The position numbers were made by a program, and so were the translations under genes. This document shows, in pieces, positions 1 to 7,439 of a stretch of 23,000 nt of DNA. Positions within the stretch are counted from its first letter, which is position 1. Every line of letters begins with the position of its first letter. Below the pieces are notes generated by a model that was not told where the DNA came from, searched no databases, and was given only the letters and a program-made list of their open reading frames with translations. Source of the stretch: DASRHY01 sp046765875 (lineage in GTDB: Bacteria > Actinomycetota > Actinomycetes > Propionibacteriales > Kribbellaceae); the NCBI GenBank assembly GCA_046765875.1, contig JBKPSJ010000187.1, positions 1 to 23,000 on the forward strand. Direction: 5' to 3'.

Positions 1-150
1 CAGCACCTTTGTGAACAGTTCCGCGAACGCGTCGTCGGCCAGCTTGGTCTCCTGCAGGCAGACCACGTCCGGTTTGCGCTGGTCGAGCCACGGCACCAGC
101 CGCGGCATCCGCTGCTTGATCGAGTTCACGTTCCAGGTAGCAACACGCAC
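1..150 (-). CDS. xthA: Exodeoxyribonuclease III, N-terminal part (runs off the window)
   Basis: The minus strand from a GTG at 150 reads MRVATWNVNSIKQRMPRL, then a DVVCLQETK motif. This is the characteristic start of exonuclease III / AP endonuclease enzymes of the EEP superfamily. The Asn of WNVNS and the Glu of LQETK are the conserved metal-site residues. The family acts in base-excision repair, cutting DNA at abasic sites and removing 3' blocking groups. Only the first 50 codons are present and the gene continues to the left. A purine-rich GGTAGGCGG lies just upstream of the GTG. Reading direction is the same as the NmrA-like gene upstream, 30 bases away, so co-transcription is possible. 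The family call is secure; the exact start is likely. Confidence 0.9.
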   Translation of the reverse strand, partial: MRVATWNVNSIKQRMPRLVPWLDQRKPDVVCLQETKLADDAFAELFTKVL

Positions 151-180
151 CCGCCTACCGTAGCTCCCGGCACCGACGGT

Positions 181-1005
181 CTACGGCGCCGGGAAGAGGT
201 GCGCGTGGTCGGCGCACCACTGCTCGAAGGTGCGCGCCGGATGGCCGGTGACGTTCTCGACCGTCGGGTAGACAGTCGTCTCGTCGGTGGTACCGCGGCC
301 GAAGAAGCTCTCGATGGCCTCGGCGTACGGGGCCGGCATCGATGCGGCCAGTTCGGCGCGGGTCTCGTCCAGCGTCATCGCGTAGCACTCCAGCGGCCGG
401 CCGATCGCCTTACCGAGGATCTCGACCCGCTCGGGAGCGGTCAGCGCGGCCGGCCCGGTGATGCGGTAGATCTCGCTCGCGCCCGAGTCGAATCCCGCGA
501 TCGCGACGTCGGCGATGTCGCGCGGGTCGATGGTCGCGATCGGTACGCCGGGGAACTGCGCGCGAATCACATTCCCGGCCTTCAGCTGGTCGTTCCAGCG
601 AAACGTGTTCGACATGAAGCTGGTCGGCCGCAGGAAGGACCAGCCCAGCCCTGATTGACGTACCAGCTCCTCTGTGGCGCCGTGGTACGACGCAATCGCG
701 TTGCCCGCATCCGTACCGTCGAGCGCGCTGCTGGACAGCAGGATGACGTGCCGGACCCCGGCGTCGCGCGCCGCGGCAAGCAACCGGTCGGTCCCGTCGT
801 ACCCGCTGAGCAGGAACAGCCCGTCGGCCCCGGCCAGTGCGTCGGTGAAGGTCTCCGGCTGGTTCAGATCGCCGACGACCTCCTCGGCGTCGATGCTGCC
901 GGGCTTGCGGACCAGCGCCCGGACCGGCCGGCCGGCCTCGGTCAGCGCGCGGACCAGCGCACCGCCGGCGTTCCCGGTGGCACCGGTGACCAGGATCGTG
1001 CTCAC
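181..1005 (-). CDS. NmrA-like / SDR-type NAD(P)-binding protein
   Basis: 274 residues. The N-terminus VSTILVTGATGNAG carries the TGATGxxG dinucleotide-binding loop of atypical short-chain dehydrogenases. A GVRHVILLSSS strand follows, then a WSFLRPTSFMSN segment, all typical of NmrA/QOR2-type NAD(P)H-binding proteins. Members sense redox state or reduce small quinones or ketones; the substrate here cannot be told. The start is GTG 1005: GGAGGG (about 1014-1019) sits 8 bases upstream, and the longer open frame further upstream lies wholly inside the antiporter gene in another frame. That ribosome site overlaps the antiporter stop codon (1011-1013), leaving a 5-base gap, so the two genes are probably translationally coupled. 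There is no sign of damage. Confidence 0.88.
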   Translation of the reverse strand: MSTILVTGATGNAGGALVRALTEAGRPVRALVRKPGSIDAEEVVGDLNQPETFTDALAGADGLFLLSGYDGTDRLLAAARDAGVRHVILLSSSALDGTDAGNAIASYHGATEELVRQSGLGWSFLRPTSFMSNTFRWNDQLKAGNVIRAQFPGVPIATIDPRDIADVAIAGFDSGASEIYRITGPAALTAPERVEILGKAIGRPLECYAMTLDETRAELAASMPAPYAEAIESFFGRGTTDETTVYPTVENVTGHPARTFEQWCADHAHLFPAP

Positions 1006-1010
1006 GATGA

Positions 1011-2597
1011 CTACCCTCCGATGATCTGCTGCTCTTCGAGGTCGAGTCTGCGCTCGATCGCTTTCAAGGCGGCTTCGCCGATCTCGCCCTGCTGCCACAT
1101 CCGGACCGATTCGTCGCGCTCGACCCGGAGCAGTTCCTGCCTGGCCTCGGCGTACGTCGATGCGGTCAGCACCGCACTGTCGACAAGTTCGGGCAGGTGC
1201 TCGTCGTCGGCGTCCGGGCCAAGTGCGGCATGCGCCCGCCGGGCCTGCTCCTCCAACTTGCGCCGCAGCCGATCCTCGACCTCCTCGGGCAGGTTGCCCT
1301 GCGCGGCGATCTGGTCCAGCCGCATCAGTGCGAGCCGCGCCGTCGTGTGCTCGGCCTCGGCCTGCTCCATCGCCGCTTGATCGTCGTTCATTCCAGACAC
1401 GCGCAGCCGCCGGCTCACCCATGGAAGCGTCAGTCCCTGTAGCACGAGCGTCACGACGATCACAACGAACGTGATGAACAGGATCAGGTTTCGGCCTTCC
1501 ACCTCCAGCGGTATGGCAAAGGCGGCCGCGAGCGAGACCACTCCGCGCAACCCGGCCCACGACACGATCGCCGGCCATTGCCAGGGCGGGTACGGGTCGT
1601 TCTCGCGTACCCGCCGGAACAGGAACCGCGGCACATATGCCGATGGGAACAGCCATACGATCCGGACGACGATCACAGTGAGGGAGACCACCCCGGCGTA
1701 CCACAGCAGATCGGTGCCCGAGTACCCATGCAATCCCTCCAGGAGAGGGCGCAGTTGCAGGCCGATCAGCGCGAACACGCTCCCACGGAGCAGGTACGCG
1801 ATCATGTCCCAGACCGCCTGGCCCTGTAGCCGGGTCGTACTCGACACGATCAAAGGCGCCTTTCGCGCACTGACCAGACCCGCCACAACGACCGCCAATA
1901 CGCCGGACCCGTGCAACTCCTCGGCGACCAGGTATGCCGCGAACGGCGTCACCAGCGAGATCGTGTTCTCGGTCAGCGGGTCGTCTATGCGGCGCCGTAT
2001 CTCCGATACGAGATAAGCAAGGCCGAACCCGACGCCTGCACCGACGATGCTGACCAGAATGAATTGCACTGCCGCCTCGCCATAGCTGAACGCCCCGGTG
2101 ACGACGGCCGCGATCGCGATCCGGTACGCCACCAGCGCGGTCCCATCGTTGAGCAGGCTCTCGCCCTCGAGGATCGTGACCAGCCGGCGCGGCAACCCGA
2201 CCCGCCGGATGATCCCGGCCGCCGCCAGCGCGTCCGGTGGCGCCACGACCGCGCCCAGCACGAAGCCGGCCGCGAGCGGGAACCCCGGGATCACCAGGTG
2301 CGCGACGTACCCGACGATGATCGTGGTGGCCAGCACCAGGCCGACCGAGAGCAACGCGATGTTGCGCCGGTTGGCGCGCAGGTCACGAAGGCTGGTGCCG
2401 AGCGACTCGGCGTAGAGCAGAGGGGGGAGGAACCCGACCAACACCAGCTCCGGGTCGAGCCGGTATTCCGGGAGTCCCGGTACCAGGCTGACCAGGATGC
2501 CGGCGATCACCAGCACGATCGGCGTCGGCAACCCGAACCGGCGCGAAAGCGCCGACACCACCGTGACCCCGACGACCAATGCCAGTACCAGTGCCAC
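1011..2597 (-). CDS. CPA1-family Na+/H+ antiporter
   Basis: 528 residues, with about 12 hydrophobic segments in the first 400 followed by a charged cytoplasmic tail. The motif GESLLNDGTALVAY contains the Asn-Asp pair of the CPA1 ion-binding site. PPDALAAAG and SWAGLRGVVSLAAA are also family landmarks. The length and the helical tail fit bacterial CPA1 antiporters that exchange Na+ (or K+) for H+ across the plasma membrane for pH and salt homeostasis. The start is GTG 2597. No Shine-Dalgarno sequence precedes it, but CAGACT on the minus strand ends 6 bases before the GTG, which would fit a leaderless message. It is the first gene of a unit with the NmrA-like gene. The family is clear; the preferred ion is not. 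Confidence 0.93.
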   Translation of the reverse strand: MALVLALVVGVTVVSALSRRFGLPTPIVLVIAGILVSLVPGLPEYRLDPELVLVGFLPPLLYAESLGTSLRDLRANRRNIALLSVGLVLATTIIVGYVAHLVIPGFPLAAGFVLGAVVAPPDALAAAGIIRRVGLPRRLVTILEGESLLNDGTALVAYRIAIAAVVTGAFSYGEAAVQFILVSIVGAGVGFGLAYLVSEIRRRIDDPLTENTISLVTPFAAYLVAEELHGSGVLAVVVAGLVSARKAPLIVSSTTRLQGQAVWDMIAYLLRGSVFALIGLQLRPLLEGLHGYSGTDLLWYAGVVSLTVIVVRIVWLFPSAYVPRFLFRRVRENDPYPPWQWPAIVSWAGLRGVVSLAAAFAIPLEVEGRNLILFITFVVIVVTLVLQGLTLPWVSRRLRVSGMNDDQAAMEQAEAEHTTARLALMRLDQIAAQGNLPEEVEDRLRRKLEEQARRAHAALGPDADDEHLPELVDSAVLTASTYAEARQELLRVERDESVRMWQQGEIGEAALKAIERRLDLEEQQIIGG

Positions 2598-2646
2598 GCG
2601 GACAGTCTGACGTGCACCGCAACCGGCTGGGTGCGAAAGTCACGTG

Positions 2647-2664
2647 ATGTGTAACGGATCACAT
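2647..2664. promoter_or_regulatory. CRP/GlxR-like dyad between antiporter and TetR gene
   Basis: ATGTG and CACAT form perfect inverted arms around an 8-base centre. The inner part reads TGTGT-N6-TCACA, one mismatch from the CRP/GlxR consensus TGTGA-N6-TCACA. It lies 50 bases upstream of the antiporter start. A CACGTG hexamer overlaps its left edge. The binding protein is inferred only. Confidence 0.35.
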
Positions 2665-2765
2665 GACGCGGCGATGTACCAGTGAAGCCCCGTCCCGACA
2701 TCCCCCGTGATCGGTCCGGGACTTCGTCGCCGGCCGATCCAGCTCCTCCCCCTCCTGCGTTTGTT

Positions 2766-2797
2766 GGGCCCCTGCCGGGCCCGGTTGTCAGTTTTTT
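2766..2797 (+). terminator. Hairpin plus T-run upstream of the TetR gene (weak)
   Basis: GGGCCC (2766-2771), a 5-base loop, then GGGCCC (2777-2782) form a 6-bp all-GC stem. A run of six T follows at 2792-2797. The 9-base gap between stem and T-run is longer than in a standard intrinsic terminator. It could be an attenuator in the TetR leader or chance in GC-rich sequence. Confidence 0.25.
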
Positions 2798-2864
2798 CCA
2801 GTCGGTCCCGCCCCGTCAACGGCCGGAAGGGAACGGGCCGAGTCTCTTAACGATGGGAGCACCG

Positions 2865-3626
2865 ATGCCGCGGCCGGCACCGACCCGTGGAGACGAAACA
2901 GCCCGCAGGTTCCTCGACGCGGCGGCGCAACTCATTGACGCGACGTTCGTGTCGTCGGTGGAGGACCGACCATCCCGGCTGCGTTCGCTGGACTTCCCGG
3001 CCGCGTTGGAGTGGCTGCGGATCGAGGACGTCGTACGACTCGCCGAGGGCGCCAGCCGCAAGGCGTTCCACAACCGGTGGGAGACCAAGGACGAGTTCAT
3101 CCGCGACGCCGTCATCCACACGATCATGTACCGCGACCAGCCCGGCGCCGACCCGACCAGCACCGACCAGCAGACCTTCGTGGACGCCGTCCGCGTCGCG
3201 CAGGGATCGCTGTCGCGGATCACCGCGCAGATGGCCGACGGCATGCTGACCGCGCTGCTGCAACACCCGCGGTCGTTCCTGCTGATGCACATCGGACCGG
3301 TGCTGGCCCAGCACCCGGGCCTGCACGACGAGATCCTCCACCGGCTGTACGAGACACGCAGGCCCTGGTACGAGGGGTACGGCTACCTGCTGACCACCCT
3401 CGGGATGCGCCTGCGGCCCGGCTGGACGATCGACCGTGTCGGCATGTCGATCACCGCGATGCTGGACGGCTTCCTGCTGCGTTCGCGTCTGCATCCGGCC
3501 GAGATGCAGGCGTTGCGCTGGGAGAACGCGAGCCTGTTCGCCGACACCGTCATGGCCTTCAGCCTCGGCATCGTCGACCCCGGCTCGGGGTTGAGCGCCC
3601 GGGCCGAGCTCGACGCCACGCGATAG
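2865..3626 (+). CDS. TetR/AcrR-like transcriptional regulator
   Basis: 253 residues. A helical N-terminus (ETARRFLDAAAQLID) is followed by IEDVVRLAEGASRKAFHNRWETKDEF, which resembles the TetR helix-turn-helix (helices 2-4: 'I.dVa..aGvs..t.Y..f.sKe.l'). About 25 extra residues separate helix 1 from the helix-turn-helix, which is unusual for the family. The rest is an all-helical ligand/dimer region. ATG 2865 is preferred because GGGAG ends 5 bases before it. The in-frame ATG 2853 lacks a ribosome site, and the extension to 2682 codes for low-complexity Pro-rich sequence. It is divergent from the antiporter gene, which is a possible target. The ligand is unknown. Confidence 0.8.
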   Translation: MPRPAPTRGDETARRFLDAAAQLIDATFVSSVEDRPSRLRSLDFPAALEWLRIEDVVRLAEGASRKAFHNRWETKDEFIRDAVIHTIMYRDQPGADPTSTDQQTFVDAVRVAQGSLSRITAQMADGMLTALLQHPRSFLLMHIGPVLAQHPGLHDEILHRLYETRRPWYEGYGYLLTTLGMRLRPGWTIDRVGMSITAMLDGFLLRSRLHPAEMQALRWENASLFADTVMAFSLGIVDPGSGLSARAELDATR

Positions 3627-3641
3627 GGACAGGCGAAAGAG

Positions 3642-3670
3642 CTGACATCCCGCGGCCACAGGTACACAAT
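3642..3670 (+). promoter_or_regulatory. Putative promoter for the HEVLEM gene
   Basis: CTGACA (3642-3647) and CACAAT (3665-3670) are 17 bases apart, a good match to a housekeeping promoter. The predicted transcript start is about 3676-3678. That leaves a 22-24-base leader before ATG 3700, or would make an alternative ATG at 3676 leaderless. Confidence 0.45.
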
Positions 3671-3699
3671 GGTCGATGACCAGACTGGGGGGTCTTGAG

Positions 3700-4536
3700 A
3701 TGGCTATTGTCCGTCACCTTGCAGTTGTGAGTGAGTCCAAGCCGGTCAAGCTTGCCGACCTCGCGGCGGCTGTAGCCGCACTGCAGATCCAGATCACACG
3801 GGACTTCACGCCGGTATGGCGCAGGCCTGCGACAATCGCAGCCTTTCCCAAACTGACCGACGTACCGCTCGACTATTGGCCGGTCATCGTGCGTGACGAC
3901 ATCCCGTACGATGCCCAAGGCATCCATCTCGACCGGGACGGCCTGCCCTTCTCGCTGGTCCTGTACGACCCCAGCTGGTCGTTGACGACCAGCCACGAGG
4001 TTCTGGAGATGCTCGGCGACCCGCTGGGCAGGCGTACCAGAACCGCGCCTTCCATCAAGGCCGGCCAAGGCCGCGTCCGGTATCTGGTCGAGGTCTGCGA
4101 TCCGTCAGAGGCCAGCGAGTTCGCCTACGACATCAACGGCGTCACGGTGTCGGACTTCTACTACCCGTCCTATTTCGACGCGGAGAAGACCAATGGCCGC
4201 CGGTACAGCTTCACGGGCGCGATCTCCGCACCGCGCAAGGTCCTCAAGGGTGGCTACCTGTCCTGGCAAGATCCGGCAACCGGCCATTGGTGGCAACAGA
4301 CCTACTTCGGCACGAAGAAGTTCAGGGATCTGGGGGTCTTTTCGAAGGGCACGAACCCGCGACGGGGCACCGACGGCAGCACAGAGGTCCCTCGATCTGT
4401 GATGACCATCGCGAAGGCCGCGGGTGGCGGTTCCGCGGCGCTGGCGGCAGCGAACGGCGGCGCGGACAGCCGCAGCAGAGCGAGCTTCCTGCGGGCCGCG
4501 GTCCAGCGGATCATCGATGCCTCGGCCGGCTCATGA
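3700..4536 (+). CDS. Conserved protein with HEVLEM...DP signature, function unknown
   Basis: 278 residues, with no signal peptide or membrane segment. The most striking motif is SHEVLEMLGDP (about residues 98-108). The His-Glu pair (H99, E100) followed by Glu103 and Asp107 resembles a metal-binding helix of zincin-like proteins, but the second His of HExxH is absent, so protease activity is not established. A second conserved-looking part is VEVCDPSE, then DINGVTVSDFYYPSYFD (about 130-160). The C-terminal 60 residues are Ala/Gly/Ser-rich. ATG 3700 is chosen because a six-G run (3687-3692) lies 7 bases upstream; ATG 3676 would add eight residues. The stop overlaps the ATG of the next gene (ATGA), so the two are coupled. 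I recall similar unnamed proteins in other bacteria but cannot name the family. Confidence 0.75.
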   Translation: MAIVRHLAVVSESKPVKLADLAAAVAALQIQITRDFTPVWRRPATIAAFPKLTDVPLDYWPVIVRDDIPYDAQGIHLDRDGLPFSLVLYDPSWSLTTSHEVLEMLGDPLGRRTRTAPSIKAGQGRVRYLVEVCDPSEASEFAYDINGVTVSDFYYPSYFDAEKTNGRRYSFTGAISAPRKVLKGGYLSWQDPATGHWWQQTYFGTKKFRDLGVFSKGTNPRRGTDGSTEVPRSVMTIAKAAGGGSAALAAANGGADSRSRASFLRAAVQRIIDASAGS

Positions 4537-4790
4537 CCACCGACGGCATCGAGTCCGAAGAACCCGACGAGCCCGCGGAGTCGGACGAACCCGCAGAGTC
4601 GGACGAAGAACCCGACGACACGGCCGAACGGGCCGAGCGGGCGGCACGTATCCACGAGCAGATCGAGGAGCTCAGCCGGGAGGGTGACGAGCTTCCGGAG
4701 CCGTCGTCCCCCGCTGAAGCTGCCGAGCGCGCGGCACGGCGCGACGCCTCGTCCGACGAGGATTCCGACCCGCCCAGCACGGAAGACTGA
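4533..4790 (+). CDS. Small highly acidic protein, function unknown
   Basis: 85 residues, overlapping the preceding stop codon by four bases (ATGA), a standard sign of translational coupling. About a third of the residues are Asp or Glu and there is no Cys. The start MTTDGIESEEPDEPAESDEP contains two copies of PAESDE encoded by an 18-bp tandem repeat. A middle stretch (about 30-50, AERAERAARIHEQIEELSRE) should form an amphipathic or coiled-coil helix; the tail is again acidic and disordered-looking. It could be a partner, chaperone or inhibitor of the HEVLEM protein, but that rests on position only. It is read in a different frame from the preceding gene, whose own frame closes at 4536. Confidence 0.65.
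   Translation: MTTDGIESEEPDEPAESDEPAESDEEPDDTAERAERAARIHEQIEELSREGDELPEPSSPAEAAERAARRDASSDEDSDPPSTED
4572..4607 (+). repeat. 18-bp tandem repeat, two copies
   Basis: Two 18-bp units (4572-4589 and 4590-4607) differ at one base and encode PAESDE twice inside the small acidic protein. This is a simple in-frame duplication that could vary in copy number between strains. Confidence 0.7.
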
Positions 4791-4811
4791 GCGGGTACCT
4801 CACCAGCTCAG
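4787..4811. terminator. Inverted repeat spanning two convergent stop codons
   Basis: CTGAGC (4787-4792) and GCTCAG (4806-4811) are perfect inverted arms with a 13-base loop. The stop codons of the acidic-protein gene (4788-4790) and of the amidohydrolase (4808-4810, minus) lie inside the two arms. It could act as a two-way terminator, but there is no T-run and the stem is short. Confidence 0.3.
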
Positions 4812-6208
4812 GCGAAGATCGGCCCGACGGGCGGATATGCCGCGGTGAGCTGGGCGCGCAGACCCGCCAATGACGCCGGTGCCTGCCCAGCCGGAGTGTG
4901 GAAACCGGTGTCGAGCTTCATCGACTTGCCCCAAGCGGTGATCAGGTCGATGCTCGAGCCAGCCGCACCGCCCGTGAGCAGGTCGAACCAGTCCTGGCGT
5001 CCGTACGCCACATCGCCGCCGATCATGACCAGTTCCACCCAGTCCGGATCCGCGAGACAGACGTTCTCGTAGGGATCGTCATGGTGACGCTGAAGGACAA
5101 GTATGTCCGCTGCCGCCCCGACCCGCAGCGTGCCGATGAACTGGTCGAGACCTGCGATCGCTGCCGCGCCGGACGTGATCATCCGCACCAGTTCTTCGGG
5201 CTGGAGCGGATGACCCTGGCGCTCCAGCTCCCGACGAGCGACCTTCAGCTCGGCCAGCAGGCTGGTCGAGCCGGAGGGCAGCCAATCGGCACCCAGAGCG
5301 ACCGGCATACCCGCCGCAAGGGCTGCGCCGGCCAGCGTTGTCTGGCCGTACAGCCGTAGGTTCGACTGAGGCGACCACACCAGCTTGCAGCCGAGGCCGG
5401 CAAGCTGTGCGAGCTGGGCCGCACTCAGCGCGCTGCCGTGAATGACCACAGTCGCCGTCGTCGCGGCCTTCATTGCCAGGAATCGATCGAACTCCGACTG
5501 GCTCCGTTCGTCGCCGGCCTGACCCTCGCAGAGGTGAAGGTAGAACGCGTCGACGGCGCCGTTCTTGATATCGGCCAGGATGTTCTGCAGCCGTGGATAG
5601 TCGCGAGCCTTCTCCGACGAAGGCAGATCGATCATCGAGCGAGCCCGATGTTGACCGAAGATCCGCAGATCGACGTTGCGTACGAGCGGTTCGCTGTCCG
5701 GAGATCGGGAGGCACCCTGGATCGCGGTGACGCCGCCGACGAGGGCTCGGATCTCGGCGTACCTCAGCTGTGTGCCGGTCGGAACCTTGGTCAGAAGCAC
5801 GTTCTGCGGATCGCGGATCAGTGCGTGATAGGGCACGCTGCTTCGCCATCGGTATCTGTTCGCATATTGGCGCGGCGGCTCCCAGGCGGCGAAGACGTTG
5901 AACTCCGGGTGCCCGTGGAGATCGATGAGTCCCGGCAGGATGACTCCGCCGGTTTCGAGTAGTTGTACGCCGGTCGGCTTGGTCGTCCCGACTTCGGAGA
6001 TCGTCTCGCCTTCGACAACCACGTATCCGTCCGGCAGGACACCATGCTCGGTGATCACCGCGCCGCGGAGAGCAAATGCGTCGACCGGGGCGGCCCCAGT
6101 GACCAGGCGACGACGCGACCTCGCAGCCGGCTCCGGCTGTTCCTCGGTCACCCCACGCGTGTATGCACGTTGGAACAACTGGCCGCTTCCGGCGTCGGTT
6201 GTGCTCAT
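4808..6208 (-). CDS. Amidohydrolase-superfamily protein (deaminase-like)
   Basis: 466 residues. GLIDLHGHPEF gives the metal-binding HxH (H98, H100). LHLCEG (H225, E228), VVIHGSAL (H257) and GADWLPSGS (D308) supply the further His and Asp residues expected in the cytosine-deaminase / aminohydrolase branch of this TIM-barrel superfamily. A small beta-sandwich part flanks the barrel (about 45-90 and 370-410). The substrate cannot be read from sequence; a hydrolase or deaminase of a cyclic amidine or amide is likely. The start is ATG 6208, with GGGAGG six bases upstream; the longer frame to 6286 lacks support and would run into the divergent promoter. The first 40 residues are Arg-rich and outside the fold. 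It is divergent from the glycosylase-like gene and convergent with the acidic-protein gene. Confidence 0.85.
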   Translation of the reverse strand: MSTTDAGSGQLFQRAYTRGVTEEQPEPAARSRRRLVTGAAPVDAFALRGAVITEHGVLPDGYVVVEGETISEVGTTKPTGVQLLETGGVILPGLIDLHGHPEFNVFAAWEPPRQYANRYRWRSSVPYHALIRDPQNVLLTKVPTGTQLRYAEIRALVGGVTAIQGASRSPDSEPLVRNVDLRIFGQHRARSMIDLPSSEKARDYPRLQNILADIKNGAVDAFYLHLCEGQAGDERSQSEFDRFLAMKAATTATVVIHGSALSAAQLAQLAGLGCKLVWSPQSNLRLYGQTTLAGAALAAGMPVALGADWLPSGSTSLLAELKVARRELERQGHPLQPEELVRMITSGAAAIAGLDQFIGTLRVGAAADILVLQRHHDDPYENVCLADPDWVELVMIGGDVAYGRQDWFDLLTGGAAGSSIDLITAWGKSMKLDTGFHTPAGQAPASLAGLRAQLTAAYPPVGPIFA

Positions 6209-6309
6209 GATTGACCTCCCCCAGTGACAACTCCCCACAAGGACTGTCCCACCTCCGGTGTCGTGGCGGTAGGCTGATCGGATCATTCGTCAGCATTAGA
6301 GGGGGGCGG

Positions 6310-7140
6310 ATGTCGCATCTGTCATGCCCGGGTTACGGGACTGCGCCGTTCGACAGACTCGTCGCCGATTACCCGGGGGAAGAGGTCTATCCGGCGAAGG
6401 ACTTCCGCATCGAGTGGGGTCCGGTCTTCCATCGTGGCCGGCTCGACAAAACGGCCAAGGTTCTTGTCCTCGGGCAGGATCCTGCTACGCACGAAACCGT
6501 CGCGCGGCGGATCCTCATCGGCGAGGCCGGTCAGCGTGTCCAGGGTCTCCTTGCGAAGGCCGGCATCGACACTAGGTACGTGATGGTGAATACCTTCCTG
6601 TACAGCGTTTACGGACAGGGCGGTGGGAACAAGCACGCGAAGGATCCGCACGTAGCTGAGTACCGCAATCGCTGGCTCGATGCGTTGCTGATCGATACCG
6701 CGGTGACGGCCGTCATCACCCTTGGAACACTCGCGAAATCCGCATTCGAGCAGTGGGCCAAACTCCATGTGGATGCCGCCCACGGGCTCCACTTGGCCGC
6801 CGTCCGTCATCCGACCTATCCCGAGAGTGCGGCTGCCTCCGGCTCCATCAGCCTTGGCGATGCGACGGCCAAACTCCTTGCGGATTGGAACGCGCACCTC
6901 GACGGCCTGGCCTCCCATATCGCCCCGGACCGGCCGCCGGACACGACGCCCTACTCGGATCGGTGGCAGGCCGGCGACCTCGCGGCGATCCCCGAAGCGG
7001 ACCTGCCGGCCGGCGCGCCCCCTTGGTGGCGTGCTCTCGACGCATGGGCCACCAGGACAGGCAAGGACGCACAGGCCAAACGCGCGACGATCACGATCAC
7101 CGTGCCCAAGTCGGCAAGGTCCTGGCCACCCCTTCACTGA
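6310..7140 (+). CDS. Uracil-DNA-glycosylase-superfamily protein
   Basis: 276 residues. KVLVLGQDPATHE (about 50-62) matches motif 1 of the uracil-DNA glycosylase fold (GQDP with the catalytic-type Asp). AVRHPTYPES (about 165-173) matches motif 2, where the His-Pro region inserts into DNA. Motif 1 lacks the Tyr-His that follows GQDP in classical Ung, so this is not Ung itself but a divergent member; its base specificity is unknown. The C-terminal 80 residues are Pro/Ala-rich with a WWRALDAWATRTG helix. ATG 6310 is preferred because GAGGGG lies 5 bases upstream. TAGGCT at 6270-6275 is a plausible -10 box. The gene is divergent from the amidohydrolase with about 100 bases between them. Confidence 0.82.
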   Translation: MSHLSCPGYGTAPFDRLVADYPGEEVYPAKDFRIEWGPVFHRGRLDKTAKVLVLGQDPATHETVARRILIGEAGQRVQGLLAKAGIDTRYVMVNTFLYSVYGQGGGNKHAKDPHVAEYRNRWLDALLIDTAVTAVITLGTLAKSAFEQWAKLHVDAAHGLHLAAVRHPTYPESAAASGSISLGDATAKLLADWNAHLDGLASHIAPDRPPDTTPYSDRWQAGDLAAIPEADLPAGAPPWWRALDAWATRTGKDAQAKRATITITVPKSARSWPPLH

Positions 7141-7439
7141 TCCGCCGCACCGCCTCCCCTGATCATGCTCAGTGCGGGTAATGGTGCCAGCGCTGCTATC
7201 CGTGTTCTGGAAGGCGGGCCTGGTCACAGGCGTCGCGCTCGCGTTATTGCTCCACGCAACACTGTTGCTCGGCGTGCTCACAGCTGTGTTCCAGGCGATC
7301 GACCTCGTACCGGTCAAGGTGAGCGTGGCCCCGTCGACGCCCAGATCTCCAGCTGACGGTCCTGGCTGGAGCCAAGCGGATTCGATGGAGGTCTGGCACC
7401 GCAGCGGTCCAGCACACAGGGGATGGCAAAATCAGCCGG
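7141..7439. other. Intergenic region before the SARP-type regulator
   Basis: These 299 bases hold no gene that I can support. A plus-strand frame from ATG 7181 encodes about 45 hydrophobic residues and then runs out of frame into the regulator gene; it has no ribosome site. CAAAAT at 7427-7432 lies 7 bases before the GTG at 7440 and may be the -10 box of a leaderless message. Confidence 0.4.

Noticed and set aside
1006..1704. Upstream extension of the NmrA-like frame
   Set aside because: It lies entirely inside the antiporter gene in another frame and encodes Arg/Ala-rich shadow sequence; the GTG at 1005 has a good ribosome site.
2682..2864. 61-residue N-terminal extension of the TetR-like protein
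   Set aside because: Pro-rich and low complexity, it spans a hairpin with a T-run, and ATG 2865 has a better ribosome site.
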